From Nezara viridula (Eukaryota; Arthropoda; Insecta; Hemiptera; Pentatomidae), in assembly GCA_928085145.1 (NCBI GenBank), contig OV725080.1, positions 33,652,128 through 33,716,127 of the forward strand: a DNA stretch of 64,000 nucleotides, given 5' to 3'. The notes under the pieces are model-generated. The model was given only the letters and a program-made list of their open reading frames with translations, made no database searches and was not told where the DNA came from. Each line of letters begins with the position of its first letter. The first letter of the stretch is position 1. The position numbers and the translations under genes were made by a program. Shown piece after piece: positions 24,001 through 32,613 of this stretch.

Positions 24001-24445
24001 TACCCCTTATGCTCTCCGTACTCCTGTACCTCTGTCCTCCTAACTTGATCCTCCAAGTCCCATTCCTGTACTCGACTCTAATCCCTACTTGTCCGAATAG
24101 GTCGCACCCTATTATCGCCTGGTATTCCCGCGTTATGTTTCCAACAATGTGCACTTTCAAACTCCCCTTTCTACCTGCCCAATGGTTTAACTCAACGACC
24201 GCTTCTCCTTCCACCTTACACGCCCCTCCTAGGGTAATTAATTTACACTCGCATCCCTGAATACGGGGTGCGCTCTCCCTACCACACAGCCTCTCTAGTG
24301 CCCCACGGGTCATAATAGTGCAAGTACTTCCCGTGTCTACCAAGCACCTCACTCCCCCTTTTATCGTGATGATTGGCAACCAGCAGGACTTACCTCTTAT
24401 GTTATTGCAGGTCGCTGTGCGGTCGCCGCTCTGAAGACACACTCC
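21065..24445 (-). CDS. Pol polyprotein (protease, RT, RNase H, integrase)
   Basis: A single open frame of about 1126 codons from the codon after the gag stop. It starts GGA then GTG and has no AUG near its head, so it is probably made as a Gag-Pol fusion. Counting from the GTG, the domains are: protease with LVDTGS (D36); RT with FTRMPFGLKNAP (about 322-333) and YMDD (355-358); RNase H with TTDASEYALG (D504), D570 and D613; an acidic linker at about 640-690; integrase with an H791/H797/C827/C830 zinc finger and D860, D913, E949 (DD35E spacing); and a GPF/Y module at 1083-1085. All catalytic residues are present and there are no stops or shifts. This copy could encode working proteins. Confidence 0.95.
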   Translation of the reverse strand, partial: GVCLQSGDRTATCNNIRGKSCWLPIITIKGGVRCLVDTGSTCTIMTRGALERLCGRESAPRIQGCECKLITLGGACKVEGEAVVELNHWAGRKGSLKVHIVGNITREYQAIIGCDLFGQVGIRVEYRNGTWRIKLGGQRYRSTESIRGTKARIGAVNRVEDWRKAIRVEYEDIFFKEGEILGVTGRTVHEIPLKQERVSYVKEKRYPQALRQHIREELENLKKQGIIVNSTSPYNSPLWAVRKKGVPGETEEKYRVVIDYRKLNENTIAEKYPIPRFEDILDRLSGAVIFSTLDLKAGYHQIKMHPKDQHKTAFTFERGHYEFTRMPFGLKNAPITFQRLMDEFLRGLDETVCQVYMDDLLVFSKTEGDHVEHLRNVFERLRCFGLKLSREKSLLGQERINFLGHTISKDGVRPDAEKVEAIRRMAVPRDVKGIRRLLGTLNYYRRFVPEMAEYLVPINNLLKKGAKMIVTPVMEQNIRKCMDRLQTEPVLAFPDFSKQFTITTDASEYALGAVLSQDGVGGEQPIAYASRRLTEAETRFSALERELLAIVWAIDHFRPYVFGRKFRVHTDHRPLQWVGKLKESSARVARWKEFLGQYNIEIVYKPGRENVVADWLSRAIVVNAIEEDSGGPSRDVRQFLSEWTPEREGEDGTRDGRQEEESPEEESSAEERPAEIEEIDEIINDKRHQVIWKTRAAGMMKIDYSRYGRSKVHTVWSQPGVREDQICRALKDASEPGKTNHLYVGNATIWEKIKRMWRSEKIGIDRIFVRCRYMVETITDEERQKEVTLAYHQGKTNHRGVNETLQALRRKYFWWGMRKTIQETIGTCEVCMRTKYDRHPPQGRQEETPTGDAPLQDLQIDTFTWRGYKWVTMIDTFSKLAMAYRILERSSDAVLEAIQTWMQFYGVPERVSSDGGREFDNTAMREEAKRLEINWHFNTPGHPKSRGSIERLHSTLSDHIRVYQGEKGLEPDIAMKKAIIAYNHSIHSVTGFSPFEVLFGMRERRRDCAETAIDDHVAEQVGNNRVELKKTWDTVRRRIEREKTKRVGRENLRLRDQMGDLKIGTIVYRRRGTNRGKELTRYEGPFRVVAIREHNLVTIESMKEPKKRRTVHIEQLKLPFVGAEKE

Positions 24446-24448
24446 TCA
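24446..24448 (-). promoter_or_regulatory. In-frame UGA between gag and pol (candidate readthrough site)
   Basis: The codons run AAG ATC UGA GGA GUG UGU, with both sides open for hundreds of codons in the same frame. No frameshift is needed. A GC-rich potential stem, GCGG-CGA-CCGC, lies about 16 nt downstream. Stop-codon suppression of the kind known from gammaretroviruses is the simple reading. A nonsense mutation is the alternative. Confidence 0.7.
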
Positions 24449-25687
24449 GATCTTTGCCTGCTTGCTCCTCCTCGATGCCGCTCGTCTTTGTCCGCTCCAC
24501 TGCGTGCTCCTTCCTCCTTCGTCTCCGCTGCTCCCTGGTTCCTCTTCTTCCGTCTCCGAGGCCTCTGATATCTCCGTTACCTCTTCCGAAGGCCCGCTTC
24601 GCCGAGTCATATTAGGATTCCTCCTCACCTTATGCATATTGACCTCCATCGGCTCATCTTGTGCCGTCTCCCTCCTTCTAAACATGTACGGGCATTGCCG
24701 CGCAATGTGTCCTTCTGTTCCGCATTCGAAACATTTGGTACGGGGGCATTGTGCCACTAGATGCCCCGTCCTGCCGCAGCCATGACACTTCCTTTCTTCC
24801 TTACGGGGTCCATTTCGTGGCCTGGGTGGTCCTGGTTTTCTTTCCCCTGTCGTGGTCCTTCCTCTGTTTCCGTATCCAGACTCCCTTTTCTTCCACCCTA
24901 TCGGTGCGGACCTGAAGCGTCTCTCGCTTACTCGGTTCCATCCAGCTTCCTCTATCTCCATTCTACTTTCTTCCTCCCTCGCGCTAAAGTCGACCATCTC
25001 CTGGGCACACTCCAGGAACGACCGCTCTCTTGGTAAGCCGTCCCTCTTTCCCGTCTCCTTGGCCAGTTGAACCTTGAGGATAGTTGACAAAAACTCCATC
25101 CTGGCCTCTACTTCTCCTGCACTCATCATTTCGCGCATCTTCTCCGTGATGTGATTAAACTTCGCCAATAGTACTCCCGCATACTGCCCGTTTGTTTGTC
25201 GTTGCGACCGTCGTTCCCTGAACATCTGGAAGATGTCCTCCTCTGGAGTCCATCGGCCTCCCCCAAAAGCCTTCTTCAACCTCTGTTTGATCACCGGCCA
25301 TGCTGTGTCTTCGTCTGCCTGTATCTGGTTAAGAACACTCCTCCGTACTCTACATACCAAGGCTGCTTTCAATGCTTCAGCATCTCCCAGGTTCACCAAA
25401 TCCTCTGCCACCTTTGCCTCGATTCTAGATATGAGACGGTCCCCACCTTTCAGAAAATGGTTCAGCTCGCCTATCTCTCCACCGAAGCGTTCCAAGTCCG
25501 CTATAGCTTTCCTTAGATCCTGAGTGGTCGCTGCTCTTACTTTCATCCACTCCAAGGCATTGGCGTGTGCTTCCGCTAATGTGTCCCTTGGTAGCGGAGG
25601 GATTTCCGGAATCTGCGGAATTTCCGGAGCCTGATGAACTTCAGGTGCAATTGATATTCCCGGGTTAGGGATTCCATCTGTCGCCAT
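24446..25687 (-). CDS. Gag polyprotein
   Basis: 413 codons from the first AUG (25687; the frame is open for nine further codons upstream without an AUG). The N-terminus is proline-rich and a helical capsid-like middle part follows. A basic Arg/Gly stretch leads into two CCHC zinc knuckles of spacing C-x2-C-x4-H-x4-C, CHGCGRTGHLVAQC (about 301-314) and CFECGTEGHIARQC (319-332). The tail is acidic (about 350-390) and then basic. Gag would assemble the particle and bind element RNA. It ends at UGA 24448-24446, and pol continues in the same frame. The leader between LTR and AUG is 97 nt. Confidence 0.92.
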   Translation of the reverse strand: MATDGIPNPGISIAPEVHQAPEIPQIPEIPPLPRDTLAEAHANALEWMKVRAATTQDLRKAIADLERFGGEIGELNHFLKGGDRLISRIEAKVAEDLVNLGDAEALKAALVCRVRRSVLNQIQADEDTAWPVIKQRLKKAFGGGRWTPEEDIFQMFRERRSQRQTNGQYAGVLLAKFNHITEKMREMMSAGEVEARMEFLSTILKVQLAKETGKRDGLPRERSFLECAQEMVDFSAREEESRMEIEEAGWNRVSERRFRSAPIGWKKRESGYGNRGRTTTGERKPGPPRPRNGPRKEERKCHGCGRTGHLVAQCPRTKCFECGTEGHIARQCPYMFRRRETAQDEPMEVNMHKVRRNPNMTRRSGPSEEVTEISEASETEEEEPGSSGDEGGRSTQWSGQRRAASRRSKQAKI

Positions 25688-25767
25688 TCTGCTTCTATTT
25701 TCCTGTTTGAGCAAGTAAGAGAGAAAAAAGAAAAAATAGTTTCCTACTTACTGGGCAATAACAATAT

Positions 25768-25785
25768 TCCCGGGTTTCGGCACCA
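25768..25785 (-). promoter_or_regulatory. Primer-binding site for tRNA-Phe
   Basis: On the minus strand TGGTGCCGAAACCCGGGA lies at the 5' LTR border and complements the 3' end of insect cytosolic tRNA-Phe as I recall it (CCCGGGTTTCGGCACCA). The first T is the last base of the LTR, a one-base overlap. Confidence 0.8.
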
Positions 25786-25968
25786 CTTATGCGACTTTGA
25801 ACTCAAACGATAAAAAAAAAGGAGAAAAGGGGCTGTTAAATGACTCACACGGCTTCAGAAACAATACTGCTTTATTTGTGAAGTAATCCTTCTTATATAC
25901 ACTTTAGAGCTTTGTTTACATACCAGGAAGGTATTAAGGCTGATACTGCCCGACTCCTGTCCTTATCT
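25785..25968 (-). repeat. 5' LTR of the Ty3/gypsy element
   Basis: Identical to 20542-20725. It carries the putative TATA box and AATAAA, so it would act as promoter for the genomic RNA. Right flank is (TA)n. Confidence 0.93.
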
Positions 25969-25986
25969 TATATATATATATATATA

Positions 25987-26430
25987 TAACCTAGATTGAG
26001 CCGTAAGATCTCCGATGTGTACCACTCGGGGAAAGCCGGCTGGAGTCGATTGTTTTTGCAAATAGATTAAAATATCTCCAAAACTAAAAATTGGATCAGC
26101 TTAACATGATATTGTTAACAAGGGAAATGTTCATCATTTTATCTTCTTCGTAATGATCTATTATTCAAAATTGAATCTTAACGCGACACCGTATTAGAGT
26201 GACGAAAAGGTAAAAAAATAGTGTCAAACCGAATGATAACGAGTTTTATGAAACATATGGATTGAAATATCTCGAAAACTAAAAATCGGAATTGCCTACT
26301 GCAAGCGGAAAGTGTACAGCATTTCATCCTTTTTATAATGAACAATTATTTATAATTTATATTTTATACTATTAATCCCGCCTTGTTGATGTTTTCATGT
26401 CTATTTTGTGACCTAAGCACACAGCTTATT
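25987..26430 (+). repeat. Dispersed repeat of ~185-bp units, copy 4
   Basis: It begins inside the family at GATTGAGCCGTAAGATC. Two units follow (AATATCTC landmarks 195 bp apart), with the terminal GACCTAAGCACACAGCTTA. Its first 23 bases are the inverse of 19708-19730. Confidence 0.75.
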
Positions 26431-27857
26431 ATATAAATATATTTTTTTTTTAGTAATATATCATATAGAAATAGAATACATATTACAAAAATATAAAAAA
26501 TAAGTCAAGACAGAATGGTAAACTGCAAATTAAATAATTAGAAGAATTCCATAGTGAATATTGCCAATATTAAAATCGGGAATAGATGGATAAAATCATA
26601 TTCCGTGGTCTTGTAATGCCAAACAATGAATTTTTGCCTGATAGTGACTTTTTTTTAACATTCAAACAATATTATTGATGCAACAATAAAATATATAATA
26701 CTTAACGGTTTATATGAAAATAAAGCGATTCTATCTTTAATTTGGAAAAAAATAAACAGATTTTTTTTTTATATCTGTAACCTGGAGTTGAATGATACGA
26801 TGTCCATATTTGTTCAGGGGAGCCAATTTCCCATAACTTCAAAAAAAAAAAAAAAAAAAAAAAATGGACATGGTGTTCTTTATCTCCGCGACGCAGATAT
26901 AATTACAAAATGATATTTTATATTCCTTACATGCATTACGTATGGAGAGTTAGCCCGAAAAACCTTGTTAATACAACAGAAATAGTACGGTTTTGTATTA
27001 CCCTGTCCACTTTTTTTTCCGAGTCTAATGAACAGATTTTTTAAATTATATTTGGCAGCAGTCACAGGTCATCCCGCAATAATTTTCAGAATAAAAAATT
27101 AATTATCAACCGTGATCAAAATTTATTAATTATTATTATTCCGGCTTAAATCGTTATACCACTTTAATTAATAAGTCGATACTAAGAATTAATATTGAAT
27201 TACCGCATGATAATATTAATTAGTCACAACAAAGTGGGTTACGGACCCACTTCAATAGGTTTAGTGAGACAATTGAATGTGAATACTCACATACCTGTAT
27301 AACTATCAGTTATAAAACATTACATACACATGTAATACATATGTCAATGACCCGATATAAGTTGCAGTAGTACGATTATTTTTTTTTAAAGTGTTTTCTT
27401 AGCTTTATTACAAATAAAATTATCTTCAATTAGTTGATAACCGTCAGATTGAATCGTTGAGTGTTTCTCTTTTCAAATCTTGATTGCAATCTTTATAGCA
27501 GTAAATTGCGTTAAAAAAGGTAGAACCGTAGGTCGTTACTACCGCTGTTACGAAAAAAAATCTAGCAACAATCGACAAAATAAACATTTTAATTTTAATC
27601 TCTATTGTGGGTTGAAGGAGGTTATTGCTATCCAGATTCCAACGCTACTCAAGGGGATCTAAAAGTCAATATTAAACCACCACTTGAATAGATAAGAAAT
27701 CATCCTACCTAGTATACAATAGCTACTCCTAAACATGATTATCTAAACAAATAGGTTTTATGTTTCCGGGATTCTTGAAATATAACTCATATCAGTTATT
27801 AAGATACTGCAAATTGTATTTAATAATTAAAAATTGCAACAAGAAATTATGAAAAAT
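26431..27857. other. Unassigned AT-rich stretch
   Basis: Long poly-A/T runs are present (about 26840-26865). No frame or element end is recognisable. Confidence 0.4.
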
Positions 27858-28420
27858 AGAAATTGAAGAGGGTATTAAGGTTGGGTTGAAAGCGGAAAAT
27901 GCTTGTTATTTTTCTTTGACAAAACTACTTAGTTCTCACCTCCTGTTCCGAATCATAAAAATTGGAATTTACAAAACCATTATTCTTCTTGCGGTTATTT
28001 ATGTATGCGAAACGTGGCCACCTACATTACGGGATGAGCAACGTCTTAAGGTTTTTGAAAATAAAGTATTGCGCAGAATATTTGGACTGAAAAAGGACGA
28101 GTCTATCGGTTAATATAGGCGGTTACACAACGCTGAATTGCGTGAACTGTATCCGGTTAGTATAATTGAGATGTTTAAGTTGAGCCGAACAAAATAGGCA
28201 TGTAAAATCGCTGGGCATAGTAACGAAAGAATTTTTAAAAAGTTTATATGCACTTTACCGATTGGCAAGCGTTTGAGGGTTAGACCAAAGCGAAGGTGGG
28301 AAGATTGCGTCAAGGCTGATTTGGTAGGGCTGGGTTTAGACGGAGCCTGGTGGATGGAAGAATGTGGAAATCGATTGTTGACATCGGCATCGAACCTTCG
28401 GGTTCGCTAAGCCTTATTAC
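27858..28420 (+). pseudogene. RTE-like LINE copy 2, 5'-truncated and decayed
   Basis: Collinear with 32066-32625 of the larger copy. The shared peptide blocks include NACYFSLTKLLSS, ENKVLRRIFG and RLKVFE, then the RP.RRWEDC.KADL tail and the terminal TTCGCTAAGCCTTATTA. Stops such as that after ESIG break the frame. Only the last ~190 codons and the 3' end remain, as expected for truncated reverse transcription. Confidence 0.85.
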
Positions 28421-28439
28421 CATTATCAAGAAATTCTAA

Positions 28440-28640
28440 TCATAAACTTTGAGTGTTTCAACTGCCTCCCGCAGTGATACATCCTACGCCCTGAAGACGA
28501 CCTGCAAAGTGGGTCGAAACGTCGGCAAAAATTAAAATAATTAATATATTTTAATTTATTATTTATTTTACCGCACCCTCGACTAACTCCTTCTCATATT
28601 ATATCAACGGTCAACCATCTCTACATCATTTTGAAGTTAT
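28440..28640 (+). repeat. Repeat with hammerhead-like core
   Basis: CTGAAGA (28491-28497) is followed by a GACC...GGTC stem and GAAACGTC (28516-28523), then an AT-rich stretch and ACCGCACCCTCGACTAACTC. The order CTGANGA-stem-GAAAC is the conserved core of hammerhead ribozymes, but one extra C lies before the stem and I could not define stems I and III. Comparable cores are known in Penelope-like elements. Confidence 0.35.
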
Positions 28641-29315
28641 ATCAATCTAGTCTGGAATTTCTACTGTTATAGGAATTTATACTGATATAGGAAAAACTGG
28701 GAATGACCGAGATGATAAATGGGCAAAAGAAGACCTCAGAAGCATCGGTTTTTGTCAAAGATTTGACAAGAAAACTGAAAAATAATTGAAATGAACAGTA
28801 GAAACGATAACCACTTATTCACCCCCCCCCCCCTCCCCGCTGAAACATAGAGGACAATTATGCTTAGTTGCCTCAGAAAAAGTTAAAATCAAAAGAATGT
28901 TGTGTAATTAGCACACTAAGAATGATGAATGACGATGAGAATGACATACCAAACTGACCCATCTACACTTAGTTTTAAGCCTTTACCAACCAACTTGCCA
29001 AGCCTGTGACAATGTAAATCTTAATGTTCAACCCCTGTTTCAACATAACTATGTTCAACATTGTTTCATTGTTGAAACAATGGAATTGAAAAGAAAAAAA
29101 TACTTAAATAGGTTAAACGAATGAAATCAATGGCTTATATTTAAGAAGAACAATCATTGCTACGGGCCACGGCAGTCGAAACGACATTAAAAAAACAGCA
29201 AATAAAAATACTAGAACATTATTTTAATATTATCTATTCAGCTTATAATTAAATTAGACAATTAATGATAGTATTTGTATTTATTTTTGAGTAAGGTGAA
29301 TATTTAATATTCATA

Positions 29316-29901
29316 TATATAATATATATATAAATGAATGTATCTCTGTTTTTCCGTCTGTTTGTCCTTTGTGCATTACTAAACCATTCATCCGATCGCC
29401 ATGAAACTTTGGGATGTTGTTCCGTACACTCTTGGGAAAGTTTCTGGCATAGTACTTCTGTCTTACGATAATTTTATATATGTAAAAAAATAAAAATGTA
29501 AATGTTTTTCCTTCAGTTTTATTTTGGAAACTACAAACAGTGTGATAACTTAGTAATGGCTCCATCTATAAATACGAAAATAATCAGGGGTTTGGGCCCA
29601 CGTAAACTGCACAAATTGCAACAAACCGTACCCCCGCAAGCATATTAGAAGTGGAGATAAAAAATTAAAACGCATTAAAATATTTTCTTTATTTATTCCT
29701 CATGAAGGCGTTAAATCTAAAAGTTTTTTATATGGTTTTGAAGAGTAACATCTCAGCTTTCCAACGGTTATTGAATCATTGAATTAGAAGAAAATCCTGA
29801 GGAGTTACGCATTATTTTGCGAATGGTAGGAAAAAAAATCCAATAGACAGTGAATTGATAACCATAGCAACCGGATTAACATCTGTCTCTTTATCTTCTC
29901 T
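29316..29901 (+). repeat. Helitron-like fragment 1
   Basis: It starts with TATATATATAAATGAATGTA and contains GTCTGTTTGTCCTTTGTGC, CATTCATCCGATCGCCATG and AAACTTTGGGATGTTGTTCC. These are nearly identical to the 5' part of the longer element that begins at 29902. It lacks a recognisable 3' hairpin end before the next copy starts. Confidence 0.55.
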
Positions 29902-30450
29902 TCTATATATATAAAAATGAATGTATGTATGTCTGTCCGTCTGTTTGTCCTTTGTGCATTACTAAACCATTCATCCGATCGCCATGAAACTTTGGGATGT
30001 TGTTCCGTACACTCCTGGGAAGGTTTCTGGCATAGTACTTCTGTCTTAGGATAATTTTATATATGTAAAAAAAATAAAAATGTAAATATTTTTCTGTTCA
30101 AAGCCGCAAAAAAATGTGTCGCTATAAACTGTAGCGACAAAACGGCTTTACCGATTATAACGAAACTTGGCTAAAGTCTTATCCTTGAAACCCTTTTAAT
30201 TTATGTGTATAACATACTTTCCCGAAAACAAGCTGAAAAATGTTACCATGAATTCAATATTCTATTTGCCGATAACTAAAAAAATACACAAATTTCGATG
30301 GATAATACCCATATTTCCTCGCGCGGGCTCATTACCGCGTATGGGGAGCGTCCCACGGGTGGCGGATGTGGGGATGGTCGGTGGAAATTCCTTGGAAGTT
30401 CCTCCCGGCTAAGTCCGATGGACTCGCTGACCAACAATGAGAGGGGCCCT

Positions 30451-30525
30451 CCAGACTTGCTGGAGGGAGGGGACCTCCAGACTTGCTGGAGGTAGGGGCC
30501 CACCAGACTTGCTGGAGGGTGTGAC
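30451..30525 (+). repeat. 26-bp tandem repeats in the LINE leader
   Basis: Three units begin CCAGACTTGCTGG at 30451, 30477 and 30503. Each contains a hairpin CCAG-ACTTG-CTGG. The spacing is exactly 26 bp. Confidence 0.9.
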
Positions 30526-30684
30526 GTAGGATTGAACGCCCTACTCACATATCTTTAGTTCACCAAACACCACAAAAAGTCATGGATCTCCCTAAGGTAA
30601 AACGCTCATTATCCGGAGGTAAACTAGTCCCCCGTTCGGGTCTCCGGGTGGGGACTGCTTTAGGGGATTCATGGTGCAAGTTGA

Positions 30685-32613
30685 AATATCAAACCGTGGT
30701 TTGATGAAGATTGCTTAAACATGTGCGAAAAAAGAAAAGCCGCTAAATTAAAAGCTCTAAATAATCCTAGCGAAGACAATCTGGAATACTTCCGAATCTC
30801 AAAGAACGAAACGACAAAATTGCTCAAAAATAAAAAAAGGGAGCATCTTAAAAATATAATAATTGAAATAGAAACTAACAGAATCGAAAATAAAGTAAGA
30901 GACATGTACAAAGGTATAAACAGATCACGTAAATATGTAGGGCCCGTAACGTCTGGAATTAGGGATGATAATAACAATATTCTGACCGATCCGGTTGACA
31001 TATTGAATACGTTTAAGGACCACTTTGACAATATTTTAAATACGGGAAATTATGATCTGTGTCCTCCTTCTGAGTACCAGAGTGCTGAACCGTTAATAGA
31101 AGGACCAAGTAAAGAGGAAGTTGAAGTAGCTATCGGAAAATTAAAATCATATAAAGCAGCGGGAACCGATAATATTCCTACTGAACTAATTAAGGCATGC
31201 GGGGAAGCTGGAGTTTCTAAAATACATCGGTTGGTTAAAAAGATCTGGGTGAACGAGAAATTACCTGAAGAATGGAAAGAATCTATTCTTATTCCGATTC
31301 ACAAAAAGGGTCCGAGGACGGATTGTAATAACTATCGAGGAATTTCACTCCTTCCGGTATGTTATAAAATATTCACTTTAATCTTAACCAGTCGAATCAC
31401 GGAATACGCCGAGGAAATTATCGGAGAATACCAATGCGGATTTAGACGGAATCGTTCGACTATTGATCAAATATTTTCTTTACGGCAAATATTAGAGAAA
31501 AAATTGGAGTATAACGGTATTGTTCACCAGCTGTATATAGATTTTAAAAAGGCTTACGATTCTATTGACCGCCAGAAACTGTATAATATTCTAATCGAGC
31601 AGGGGATTCCAAAAAAACTAGTAAATCTAGTCAGGATGTGCTTGACGGAGACACTCAATAAAGTAAGAATCGGTAATAATTTGTCCGAAAAATTTGAGGT
31701 TCGTTCGGGCTTAAAACAGGGGGATTCTCTTTCGCCTGTACTGTTCAATTTGGCATTAGAACATGCCATTAGGGAGGTAATGCGAACCGAGAAAGGGTTG
31801 GATCTGGGCGGGACAACATCCGTGCTGGGCTATGCTGATGATCTGGTACTGTTAAGCGAAGACGTTGAAACTATAAAACTAAATACGACAACGTTAATGA
31901 AAGCCGGTAAAGAACTAGGACTCGAAATAAACGTGGATAAAACAAAATATATGGTTAGCTGCAAAAATGGCGATACTACTGGTGATATCGATATAGATGG
32001 TAATATGTTTGAACAGGTAGATAAATTTAGGTATCTAGGTTCTACGATAACTAGAAAGAACGAAATTGAAGAGGAGATTAAGGTTAGACTGAAGGCGGGA
32101 AATGCTTGTTATTTTTCTGTTACAAAACTACTTAGTTCGCGCCTCTTGTCCCGGAACTTAAAAATTAGAATCTATAAAACAATTATCTTGCCTACAGTTC
32201 TTTATGGATGCGAAACTTGGCCGCTTACATTAAGGAATGAGCAGCGTCTTAAGGTTTTTGAAAATAAAGTATTGCGTAGAATATTCGGACCGAAAAAGGA
32301 TGAGTTAACCGGAGAATTCAGACGGTTACACAACGCCGAATTGCGTGAGCTGTATCTGGGTAATATAATTGAGGTAATTTCATCGCGGCGAATCAAATGG
32401 GCTTGTAAAGTTGTTGGGCTTAGTAACGAGAGAATTCCTAAAAGGTTAATATTTGCTGTGCCGAATGGTAAGCGTCCGAGGGGTAGACCGAAGCGAAGGT
32501 GGGAAGATTGCATCAAAGCCGATCTGAAGGGACTGGGTTTGGACGGCGAACGGTGGAGGGAGGTGTGTAACAAGCGATTGGTGGTGTCGGCATCGAACCT
32601 TTGGGTTCGCTAA
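30685..32613 (+). CDS. RTE-like reverse transcriptase (endonuclease-less)
   Basis: Open from the stop at 30682 to TAA at 32611-32613; the first AUG is 30721 (630 residues). Counting from that Met: a thumb/finger lead-in, NNYRGISLLPV (about 203-213), LYIDFKKAYD with catalytic D274, SGLKQGDSLSPVLFNLA (329-345), and YADD 371-374. The C-terminal block KVLRRIFGPKK and RGRPKRRWEDCIKADL is typical of RTE-type elements in insects. No stop or shift interrupts it, so this part decayed little, but upstream only KPWFDEDC of the usual endonuclease-RT linker remains. The RT could be made; the element cannot make its own nick. Confidence 0.88.
   Translation, partial: NIKPWFDEDCLNMCEKRKAAKLKALNNPSEDNLEYFRISKNETTKLLKNKKREHLKNIIIEIETNRIENKVRDMYKGINRSRKYVGPVTSGIRDDNNNILTDPVDILNTFKDHFDNILNTGNYDLCPPSEYQSAEPLIEGPSKEEVEVAIGKLKSYKAAGTDNIPTELIKACGEAGVSKIHRLVKKIWVNEKLPEEWKESILIPIHKKGPRTDCNNYRGISLLPVCYKIFTLILTSRITEYAEEIIGEYQCGFRRNRSTIDQIFSLRQILEKKLEYNGIVHQLYIDFKKAYDSIDRQKLYNILIEQGIPKKLVNLVRMCLTETLNKVRIGNNLSEKFEVRSGLKQGDSLSPVLFNLALEHAIREVMRTEKGLDLGGTTSVLGYADDLVLLSEDVETIKLNTTTLMKAGKELGLEINVDKTKYMVSCKNGDTTGDIDIDGNMFEQVDKFRYLGSTITRKNEIEEEIKVRLKAGNACYFSVTKLLSSRLLSRNLKIRIYKTIILPTVLYGCETWPLTLRNEQRLKVFENKVLRRIFGPKKDELTGEFRRLHNAELRELYLGNIIEVISSRRIKWACKVVGLSNERIPKRLIFAVPNGKRPRGRPKRRWEDCIKADLKGLGLDGERWREVCNKRLVVSASNLWVR

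Larger units (their letters stand above)
20542..25968 (-). mobile_element. Complete Ty3/gypsy LTR retrotransposon
   Basis: A 5427-bp element on the minus strand with two identical 184-bp LTRs, a primer-binding site, gag, pol in the order protease-RT-RNase H-integrase, and a polypurine tract. That domain order places it in Ty3/gypsy. There is no envelope frame between the end of pol (21065) and the 3' LTR. The integrase ends in a GPF/Y-type module without a chromodomain. It lies in (TA)n sequence and the flanking duplication appears to be TATA, though the repeat makes this ambiguous. Intact frames and identical LTRs argue for a very recent insertion. Confidence 0.95.

Noticed and set aside
21117..24260. 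Several plus-strand open frames of 80-217 codons opposite pol
   Set aside because: They are antisense shadows of a GC-richer retrotransposon frame and show no domain of their own.
24461..25523. Plus-strand frames opposite gag
   Set aside because: Same reason: antisense to an intact gag with zinc knuckles.
31554..32573. Minus-strand frames opposite the RTE-like RT
   Set aside because: Antisense shadows of the RT frame.
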